Shown here: positions 1 to 5,788 of the stretch, in pieces | Numbering within the stretch: position 1 is the stretch's first letter | Layout: every line of letters starts with the position of its first letter | Assembly: GCA_947380915.1 (NCBI GenBank) | Contig: CANCSY010000210.1 | Coordinates: forward strand, 1-5,788 | Source: Beijerinckiaceae bacterium | GTDB taxonomy: Bacteria; Pseudomonadota; Alphaproteobacteria; Rhizobiales; Beijerinckiaceae | Length of the DNA: 5,788 nucleotides | Direction: 5' to 3' | Position numbers and translations under genes: made by a program | The notes under the pieces: model-generated | Database searches by the model: none | What the model was told of the DNA's origin: nothing | Seen by the model: only the letters and a program-made list of their open reading frames with translations

Positions 1-194
1 AACTCCAGCGCCAGCGCGCGGGCGGCGCGGCGGGTCGGCACATAGATTGTCGCGCCCGACAGGCGCAGCGGCCCCACATGGGCGCCAAAGCCCGGCACGA
101 TCTCGCCGTTGAGAAAGGCCTGCGCGAAGGTCGCGAGCCAGGGAACCCCCGGCGGAATGGAGTAGAGGCGCGGGGCCGTGGTGAGGGAGGCCAT
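1..194 (-). CDS. addB: Double-strand break repair protein AddB, N-terminal fragment
   Basis: The first 64 codons are visible; the gene continues past the left edge. AddB is a subunit of the cytoplasmic AddAB helicase-nuclease, the RecBCD counterpart that resects double-strand breaks for RecA loading; in the family, AddB carries an inactive helicase-like N-terminus and a C-terminal nuclease. What is seen is the typical alphaproteobacterial AddB beginning: RLYSIPPGVPWL near residues 9-20, then GATIYVPTRRAARALALE near residues 47-64, the stretch that normally precedes the degenerate helicase core. Full-length members are about 1000 residues, so nuclease motifs cannot be checked here. The ATG at 194-192 lies two bases after the murU stop (TGACCATG) and lacks a clear Shine-Dalgarno, so translational coupling to murU is likely. 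addA would be expected next, outside the window. Identity is fairly secure from the motif and the neighbours. Confidence 0.86.
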   Translation of the reverse strand, partial: MASLTTAPRLYSIPPGVPWLATFAQAFLNGEIVPGFGAHVGPLRLSGATIYVPTRRAARALALE

Positions 195-196
195 GG

Positions 197-925
197 TCAG
201 CGCACCGAGCGGTCGATGGCGGCCTCCGCCTCCCCGATGGCCTCGGGCGTGCCCACATGCAGCCACAGGCCATCGAGACGCAGGCCGAAGAGGCGGCCCT
301 TCTCGGCGGCCTCGAAGAGGAAGGGCGAGAGGCGGAAGACCTCGCGCTCATCATTGGCGAAGGGCTCGGCCTTCAACACGCCGACGCCCGAATAGACGAA
401 GGCGGCCACCTCGCTCTGCCCGCGTTTCGTCAGCCGCCCCTCCTGATCCATGTGGAAATCGCCGGGCCAATCGACGCCCACGCTGGTGGCGGTCGAGGCG
501 ACGAGCAGCAGCGCATCCATGCGCTGGGGGTCCCAGGCCTGCGCGAGGCGGCGCAGGTTGGAGGTGGGGCCTTCCACCCAGAAGGCGTCGGTGTTGGCCA
601 CGAAGAAGGCGCCGTCGCCCAGCAGCGGCAGCGCCTTGCGAATGCCGCCGCCCTGGTCGAGCAGCTTGTCGCGCTCGTCGGAGATGGCGATGCGCGGCGC
701 GGTGCGGCCCGCCAGATGGGCCTCGATTTGGTCGGCGAGATAATGGACGTTCACCACCGCGTCCGTGACGCCAGCAGCGGCGAAGGAGTCCAGCACATAG
801 TCGATCAGCGCTCGGCCATGGACTTTCACGAGGGGCTTGGGGACCGTGTCGGTGATGGGCCGCATGCGCGTGCCAAGGCCTGCGGCGAAGATCATGGCGT
901 GGGTGGGCGATGATCCTGCGCTCAT
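197..925 (-). CDS. murU: MurU-like N-acetylmuramate-1-phosphate uridylyltransferase
   Basis: A 242-residue NTP-transferase family protein with a single nucleotidyltransferase fold and no C-terminal hexapeptide domain, a size typical of MurU. MurU converts MurNAc-1-phosphate and UTP to UDP-MurNAc, the second step of the AmgK-MurU peptidoglycan-recycling shortcut, in the cytoplasm. Visible motifs are the nucleotide-binding loop AAGLGTRMRP (residues 14-23), the substrate-side KPLVKV (30-35), the metal-binding segment ANTDAFW (110-116) and the closing WLHVGTPEAI (221-230). I chose the ATG at 925-923, preceded by a weak GAGAG Shine-Dalgarno, over the in-frame TTG at 943-941 that abuts the upstream stop; the TTG would add only six residues. 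It directly follows an AmgK-type kinase gene, the strongest argument for MurU over a glucose-1-phosphate or mannose-1-phosphate nucleotidyltransferase. Substrate specificity is inferred from context, not proven by motifs. Confidence 0.85.
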   Translation of the reverse strand: MSAGSSPTHAMIFAAGLGTRMRPITDTVPKPLVKVHGRALIDYVLDSFAAAGVTDAVVNVHYLADQIEAHLAGRTAPRIAISDERDKLLDQGGGIRKALPLLGDGAFFVANTDAFWVEGPTSNLRRLAQAWDPQRMDALLLVASTATSVGVDWPGDFHMDQEGRLTKRGQSEVAAFVYSGVGVLKAEPFANDEREVFRLSPFLFEAAEKGRLFGLRLDGLWLHVGTPEAIGEAEAAIDRSVR

Positions 926-929
926 GGGT

Positions 930-934
930 CTCTC
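930..934 (-). promoter_or_regulatory. Weak ribosome binding site of murU
   Basis: The minus strand reads GAGAG four bases before the ATG at 925-923. It is an imperfect Shine-Dalgarno, but it favours this ATG over the TTG at 943-941, which sits directly against the preceding TGA and would have to use signals inside the upstream gene. Confidence 0.4.
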
Positions 935-943
935 GTTCAGCAA

Positions 944-2485
944 TCAGGCGCGCGAGGAAACCGCGCGCGGCAGATGGGTCTCATACCACGCCCGCAGGGG
1001 GGCGAGATCGGGATGGGCGAGATCCTTGGCCAGATAACGCTCCACCCGGGGCAGATGGGCCAGATATTGCGGTTTGCCGTCGCGCCGGTCGAGGCGGGCG
1101 AAGATGCCCAGGATCTTCGTGGCGCGCTGGGCGCCCAGCGCCGCATAGGCGCGGGCGAAGTCCATCATGTTGAAGTCAGGCGTCTCCGCCTGGCGCAGGC
1201 GCGCGTAATGGGACAGCAGCTTCAGCTCCAGCTCGTCCGAAACGGTGACGCGGGCGTCCTGCAAAAGCGACACAAGGTCATAGGCGGGATGGCCCAGCAC
1301 GCAGTCCTGAAAATCGATGATCCCCACCTTGCGCACCCCCTGCCGATCCGGCAGCCAGATGAGATTGGGCGAGTGATAATCGCGCAGGGACCAGGTGGTT
1401 GGCGCCGCGCAGATCTGCTGGAGCAGTGGGCGCCACAGATTGACGAAGGCGGCCCGGGCGCTGGAGCTGAGGGGGGTGCGGGCCACATGGGGCGCATACC
1501 ATTCCAGAATCAGCTCGACCTCGATCAGCAGCGCGTCGATGTCATAGACCGGCACGCGGTAGGTCTCCTGATCGTCCAGCGGCAAATCGCCGGAAAGATC
1601 AGAACCGTGCAGGGTGGCGAGCGCGGCGGTCGCCTCCGCATAGCGGTCGGGGATCGGGCCGCGATCATCGGCGACGGGCAGGGCGCCGAAATCCTCCAGC
1701 ACCGCCAGCCCCGCCTCCAGATCATAGGCGTAGATTTCGGGTGCGGAGAGGTCCTGCGCGCGCAGGGCCAGATCGACGGCGATGAAGGGGCGCATGTCTT
1801 CGGCAAGGCGGGCGATGGCCGAATAGGGCTTGCCATTGCGCACCGGCGGCCCATCGGGGCGCGGCGGCGAGATCATCAGGATCGCCTGGGATCCATCGGG
1901 CTTCGTCAGCCGCTCATAGGCGCGCACCGAGGCGTCGCCGAGCATGAAGGCGCGCTTGGCCTCGCCCCAGCCGGCGCGCTCCAGCAGGGCCTGGATGTCG
2001 CGGGCGCGGGCCACGCGCGCGGCGAAGGCGCCATTGCCGGTGATGGTGGCGATGCGCTGATCGGGTTCGCGCGGGGAGGCCATCGCGAGGGATATGTCGA
2101 GCCGGTCAGGGGGCAGGCCGCCCGCCTTGTCGGCCCATTCCACGATCAGCAGGGCGCCTTCGGCGGCCTCATCCCAGCCCAGTTCCGCCAGTTCCGAGGG
2201 GTCGCGGATGCGATAGAGATCCGCATGGACCACGGGAAAACCGGGGGTCTGGTAGACCTGCATCAGGGTGAAGGTGGGGCTGGGCACCTCAAGTTGCGGG
2301 TCCTGCGTCAGCAGGCGGATGAGCGCTCGGGCGAAGGTGGTCTTGCCGGCGCCCAGGTCCCCGGAGAGGGTGACGAGATCATTGGGGCCGACGAGGGGCA
2401 GGATGCGCTGGGCGAGGTCAAGGGTGGCGGCCTCGCCGGGCAGATCGATGGTCCAGATGGTCTCGTGATCCGCTTGGGCCTGCAT
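944..2485 (-). CDS. TsaE / AmgK-like phosphotransferase fusion protein
   Basis: A 513-residue protein with two enzymes in one chain. Residues 1 to about 155 are TsaE, the ATPase that supports the TsaB-TsaD complex making N6-threonylcarbamoyladenosine at position 37 of ANN-decoding tRNAs: Walker A GDLGAGKTT (42-50), SPTFTLMQVY (69-78), HADLYR (87-92) and EWADK (116-120). Residues from about 175 to 500 are an aminoglycoside-phosphotransferase fold of the AmgK type, which phosphorylates the anomeric position of MurNAc or GlcNAc: GDASVRAY (183-190), EVELILEWY (322-330), the catalytic loop LRDYHSPN (367-374, likely catalytic D369 and metal ligand N374) and the metal-binding IDFQD (390-394, D391). 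All key residues look present in both halves, so neither seems decayed. The start is fixed by a GGGGAG Shine-Dalgarno. Fusions of this kind are known in Hyphomicrobiales. TsaE is certain; AmgK activity is inferred from motifs and the adjoining murU. Confidence 0.92.
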   Translation of the reverse strand: MQAQADHETIWTIDLPGEAATLDLAQRILPLVGPNDLVTLSGDLGAGKTTFARALIRLLTQDPQLEVPSPTFTLMQVYQTPGFPVVHADLYRIRDPSELAELGWDEAAEGALLIVEWADKAGGLPPDRLDISLAMASPREPDQRIATITGNGAFAARVARARDIQALLERAGWGEAKRAFMLGDASVRAYERLTKPDGSQAILMISPPRPDGPPVRNGKPYSAIARLAEDMRPFIAVDLALRAQDLSAPEIYAYDLEAGLAVLEDFGALPVADDRGPIPDRYAEATAALATLHGSDLSGDLPLDDQETYRVPVYDIDALLIEVELILEWYAPHVARTPLSSSARAAFVNLWRPLLQQICAAPTTWSLRDYHSPNLIWLPDRQGVRKVGIIDFQDCVLGHPAYDLVSLLQDARVTVSDELELKLLSHYARLRQAETPDFNMMDFARAYAALGAQRATKILGIFARLDRRDGKPQYLAHLPRVERYLAKDLAHPDLAPLRAWYETHLPRAVSSRA

Positions 2486-2490
2486 GGTCG

Positions 2491-2496
2491 CTCCCC
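2491..2496 (-). promoter_or_regulatory. Ribosome binding site of the TsaE-AmgK fusion gene
   Basis: The minus strand reads GGGGAG five bases before the ATG at 2485-2483, inside the 12-base gap after the kinase stop codon. It is the strongest Shine-Dalgarno in the operon and fixes the start of the fusion protein. Confidence 0.7.
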
Positions 2497-2497
2497 G

Positions 2498-5098
2498 TTA
2501 CGCCACTTCGGCCGAATGGTTCTGCGCGATCCCGGCCTCCGGGAAAATGCAGGTGACCGTCGTGCCCTCGCCGGGGGCCGACTCGATCTGCACCCGGCCG
2601 CCATGCAGTTCGACGAAGGCGCGCACGATCGACAGGCCCAGGCCCACGCCCTTGTGCCGGGTGCCGATGGTGTGGGTGCGGAACCGGTCGAAGACCTGGG
2701 CCAGGACTTCCGCCGGAATGCCGCGTCCCTCGTCCGTGACCTTGAAGACGATCTTGTCGCCGCGCCGCATGGCCGCGATGGTGACGGTCTGGCCGGGAGT
2801 CGAGAAGCCGATGGCGTTGGACAGAAGGTTGAACAGTACCTGCCGCAGCCGTTTGGCGTCGGCGCGGAAGGTTCCCACATTGTCCATGGCCACGATCTGG
2901 AGATGGATCGAGGATTCCGACAGGCGGTCCTGCAGGCCCTGGGCGGCTGCCTCGATGGTGCGGCGAATGTCGACGTCGCTCAACTCAAGCTCCATCGCAT
3001 CCGTATCAATGGAGGCGAGGTCGAGAATGTCGTTGATGATGGCGAGCAGCGCCCCCGACGACTTCATGATGTAGCCACTGTATTCGAGCTGCTTCTGGTT
3101 CAGCTGGCCGACAGTGCCATCGCTCAGCAACTGGCTGAAGCCGATGATGTTGGTGAGGGGCGAGCGCAGTTCGTAGGAGACATGGTGGACGAAATCGTTG
3201 CGGATCTTCTCCGCCTCCACCAGCGCCTTGTTGCGCTCGGTGAGGGCGCGCTGGATGTCGACGGCGGCGCTTACGTCGGAGAAGGTCAGCAGGGTCGCCC
3301 CATCGGGCAGGGGTGCGGCGGCGCAATCGATGGCGCTGCCATCGAGGCGCGCCATCCGTCGCTCGAAGCCTGTGCGCTCGTCATGCAGCCCCGCCACCAG
3401 CGCGCGCAACCGGTCCCAGTCGGCCATGGCGCCATAGGCTCTCGTGCAGGCATGGGCGATCTCGTCCACATGGGGCTGGTCGGCCAGGGTCGCTGCGGAA
3501 AGGTTCCAGAGGCTCTGGAAGGCGGGATTGTGCAGCTTCAACCGCCCGTCGCTGCCGAACACCGCAACGCCTTCGCGCAGGGAGTCCAGTGTCTCGCCCT
3601 GCACCCGCATGAGCGAATTGTAGCGGGATTCCAGATGGAACCGCTCGGTCACATCGTCGAAGAGATAGGTGACGCCGCCTTGCGGATTGGGATTGATGAC
3701 GGCGCGCAGGGTGCGGCTGTCGGGCAGATACCAGACCTGCTCGATGGTCTCGACCGATTGATAGGCGCCCATCATCTCCGCCTTCCAGGCGCGGAAATCG
3801 GCCTGTTCGGGCAGGCGACGCTCAGCGCGCAGGCGATCGAGGATTTCCGAATCGGTCGGGTTCTGGTCGAGGAAGGCCTGATCCAGATCCCACAGATGCC
3901 GATAGGCGGCGTTGTGGAAAGCCAGACGCTTGCCCCGGTCGAAGATCGCCACGGCCGTCGAAAGCTGGTCGAGGGTGCGGGTATGGGCGTCCATCTGGCG
4001 CGACAGGTCGGCGCGCACGCCCTCGAGCTCTGACAGGTCCGTGGCCTGGCCCACCGATCCGCCAGCGCAGTCCAGATCCAGCACATCCATGAGATTGCGG
4101 CGTCCGGCCACCACCGCATGGACGCGTCCGCGCCACATGCGCGCCCCGGCGCGGGCGGCGGCGGCGGTCTGGCGGTCGTCCCGGTCGAGAAGTTCGAGCC
4201 TGCGGTATACCGCATCCTCGCCATCGATGGCCTCCACGGCCCGCGCATAGGCTGCGTTGGCCCAGGTCAGGTTTCCATCGGGACCACGGGTCCAAACTGG
4301 CGTCGGCAAGGCGTCGAGCAGGCTGCGCAGGGCGTCAAGTTCTGCGCGGGCGCCCGCATTGCTCTCGCGCAACTGGGTCAGTTCCAGCCGGTCGCCGGAA
4401 ATGTCGCGGATGCGCAGCACGGCGCGGCCGCCAACCGCGCTGCCATCGGCCTCAAAATGGCGGCCCTTGAGGCTGGTCAGGGGCAGGCGAAACCCTTCGC
4501 CCCGCTGGCGCAATTGATCGACGGCGCGCTCAAGGCCCTGCGCGGCTTCAGCGCCCAGCCAGGTGCCGAAGGCCAGCACATGACGCCGCGTCGTCATTTC
4601 CCCGATCAGGCTGAGGTCGCCAGCAATGTCCGGCTCCTCCCCCGCGCCCCAGGCGACGAGGATCTGTGATTCGGAGGACAGGAAAACATTGGCGCGGTGC
4701 AGACCGGCGCGGGCGGTGGTGAGTTCGGCTGTCAGCATGGTCTCGCGCTCGCGCCAGTTCCGGCGGCCAGCCAGATGCACGAGGGTCGTGGCGGTGGCGA
4801 TGCCCGCAAGGGCGACCATGAAAAGAAGCCCGATGAAGGGCTGGGAGGCGGCGGCCTGTTGGACGGGATCAGCGCCCTGCGCAAGGGCGCCCGAAGCCGT
4901 GACGACCGCCAGCAAGGGCAGCGAGGCGAAGCGGGCGATCGGCAGGGGGATCCTGGGTGCGGCGATCCTTGGCGCGGCGGGCCAGGTTGCGACAGGAAAA
5001 GTCGCGACAAGGCGCGATCTGTCCCCTGTCCGCTCCAAACGTCCCATCTTGCTTGCCCCAATTCCCGGATCGCTGAGCAAAATGCTCCCACGATCCAT
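2498..5098 (-). CDS. divL: DivL-type multi-PAS sensor kinase with Tyr in place of the phosphoacceptor His
   Basis: An 866-residue kinase. Two hydrophobic stretches near residues 57-74 and 88-110 (the first resembling a signal peptide, SGALAQ) suggest membrane anchoring. The PAS-like region spans about 135-615, with clearest units near 255-355, 375-485 and 500-615, followed by a helical linker. The dimerisation helix reads HHVSYELRSPL: Y642 sits where kinases have the phosphorylated His (codon TAC at 3175-3173). The ATPase domain keeps N757 and N761, the D789/G791/G793 box, FDRF (803-806) and GVGLGL (817-822); the usual basic residue after NA(I) is G764. In Caulobacter, DivL has the same substitution (Tyr550), binds DivK and controls the CckA kinase and hence CtrA; a kinase beside ahcY is named DivL in Agrobacterium, to my recollection. 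The start is uncertain: neither the ATG at 5098 nor the in-frame ATG at 5047 has a strong ribosome site, and TGA at 5113-5111 blocks further extension. Confidence 0.85.
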   Translation of the reverse strand: MDRGSILLSDPGIGASKMGRLERTGDRSRLVATFPVATWPAAPRIAAPRIPLPIARFASLPLLAVVTASGALAQGADPVQQAAASQPFIGLLFMVALAGIATATTLVHLAGRRNWRERETMLTAELTTARAGLHRANVFLSSESQILVAWGAGEEPDIAGDLSLIGEMTTRRHVLAFGTWLGAEAAQGLERAVDQLRQRGEGFRLPLTSLKGRHFEADGSAVGGRAVLRIRDISGDRLELTQLRESNAGARAELDALRSLLDALPTPVWTRGPDGNLTWANAAYARAVEAIDGEDAVYRRLELLDRDDRQTAAAARAGARMWRGRVHAVVAGRRNLMDVLDLDCAGGSVGQATDLSELEGVRADLSRQMDAHTRTLDQLSTAVAIFDRGKRLAFHNAAYRHLWDLDQAFLDQNPTDSEILDRLRAERRLPEQADFRAWKAEMMGAYQSVETIEQVWYLPDSRTLRAVINPNPQGGVTYLFDDVTERFHLESRYNSLMRVQGETLDSLREGVAVFGSDGRLKLHNPAFQSLWNLSAATLADQPHVDEIAHACTRAYGAMADWDRLRALVAGLHDERTGFERRMARLDGSAIDCAAAPLPDGATLLTFSDVSAAVDIQRALTERNKALVEAEKIRNDFVHHVSYELRSPLTNIIGFSQLLSDGTVGQLNQKQLEYSGYIMKSSGALLAIINDILDLASIDTDAMELELSDVDIRRTIEAAAQGLQDRLSESSIHLQIVAMDNVGTFRADAKRLRQVLFNLLSNAIGFSTPGQTVTIAAMRRGDKIVFKVTDEGRGIPAEVLAQVFDRFRTHTIGTRHKGVGLGLSIVRAFVELHGGRVQIESAPGEGTTVTCIFPEAGIAQNHSAEVA
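4949..4978 (-). repeat. Imperfect 15-base tandem duplication in the kinase leader
   Basis: Two adjacent 15-base units (4949-4963 and 4964-4978) match at 13 of 15 bases and encode AAPRI twice (residues 41-50) just before the first hydrophobic segment. A second short echo lies nearby, VATFPVATW (31-39). The region looks like low-constraint linker that has grown by slippage. Confidence 0.6.
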
Positions 5099-5157
5099 CC
5101 AGCGCGCGAATCAGTGCACTTTACCCGCAGCAGGACTCCTTGAGGAAGTGGTTAATG
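5099..5157 (-). promoter_or_regulatory. Presumed promoter and 5' leader of the divL operon
   Basis: This is the stretch between the ahcY terminator and the first kinase ATG, and the only non-coding DNA in the window big enough for a promoter of the four-gene minus-strand operon. I cannot identify convincing -35/-10 boxes. It contains TTAACCAC (minus strand, 5155-5148), one base off the TTAACCAT form of the alphaproteobacterial CtrA-binding half-site, an AAGGAG (5141-5136) too far from the start to act as its ribosome site, and an eight-base palindrome AGTGCACT (5113-5120). Promoter function is inferred from position only. Confidence 0.4.
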
Positions 5158-5193
5158 AAACGAAATCGCCTCCGCGCAGCCACGCGGAGGCGA
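5158..5193 (-). terminator. Rho-independent terminator of ahcY
   Basis: An 11-base-pair perfect GC-rich stem (arms 5166-5176 and 5183-5193) closes a six-base loop. On the minus strand it is followed by TTTCGTTTC, a moderately T-rich tail, and begins 41 bases after the ahcY stop. On the plus strand the same stem is followed by ATTTTTG, so it could terminate in both directions. It separates ahcY from the kinase operon. Confidence 0.75.
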
Positions 5194-5233
5194 ATTTTTG
5201 CTGGTCGGCCAATAAGACCCGTAACCGAACCTA

Positions 5234-5788
<555 letters not shown>

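Noticed and set aside
257..913. Plus-strand frames opposite murU
   Set aside because: The minus strand carries clear nucleotidyltransferase motifs; the plus-strand translation has none.
974..4033. A 1019-codon open frame on the plus strand, antisense to the kinase and fusion genes
   Set aside because: It mirrors the codon phase of two real genes in GC-rich DNA, has Gly/Gln/Asp/Ala-rich composition with no recognisable domain, and spans the junction between two well-identified proteins. It is a shadow frame.
4118..4669. Further plus-strand open frames opposite the PAS region
   Set aside because: No family motif and no ribosome site; the opposite strand encodes a coherent multi-PAS kinase across the same bases.
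5111..5119. GTG at 5119-5117 as an upstream start of the kinase
   Set aside because: It is in frame but followed two codons later by TGA (5113-5111), so it cannot extend the protein.
5113..5120. Palindrome AGTGCACT as an operator
   Set aside because: Eight bases is too short to stand out in a window this size, and no cognate regulator is suggested.
5128..5141. AAGGAG followed by CTG codons as a leader peptide
   Set aside because: No ATG, GTG or TTG lies at a suitable distance, CTG starts are rare, and the frame is not that of the kinase.

Overview
The window is high-GC DNA from a bacterial chromosome with every recognisable gene on the minus strand. Gene content and order (ahcY, a DivL-type PAS sensor kinase, a TsaE-phosphotransferase fusion, a MurU-like nucleotidyltransferase, then addB) match the arrangement I know from Alphaproteobacteria, most likely Hyphomicrobiales (Rhizobiales). 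That placement rests on remembered synteny and protein motifs, not on a search.

Layout in transcription order (right to left). At 5788-5234 is the C-terminal 184 codons of S-adenosylhomocysteine hydrolase, followed 41 bases downstream by a stem-loop with a T-rich tail that probably ends its transcript. The rest of the 135-base gap (5233-5099) should hold the promoter of the next group. At 5098-2498 is an 866-residue membrane-anchored multi-PAS kinase whose phosphoacceptor histidine is replaced by tyrosine, the hallmark of the cell-cycle regulator DivL. After a 12-base gap with a good Shine-Dalgarno comes 2485-944, a natural fusion of the tRNA t6A ATPase TsaE to an AmgK-type amino-sugar phosphotransferase. 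At 925-197 is a MurU-like MurNAc-1-phosphate uridylyltransferase, and at 194-1 the first 64 codons of addB, which runs off the left edge.

The four genes from the kinase to addB are separated by about 12, 18 and 2 bases and look like one operon. AmgK and MurU catalyse consecutive steps of the peptidoglycan-recycling shortcut (MurNAc to MurNAc-1-P to UDP-MurNAc). TsaE supplies an ATPase for tRNA t6A modification, DivL tunes the CckA-CtrA cell-cycle relay, and AddB repairs double-strand breaks. The operon therefore joins cell-cycle control, translation fidelity, wall recycling and recombination. I found no mobile element, RNA gene, CRISPR array or phage material. The most notable items are the Tyr-for-His kinase and the TsaE-AmgK fusion; both belong to families I recognise, so I do not claim a wholly new system.
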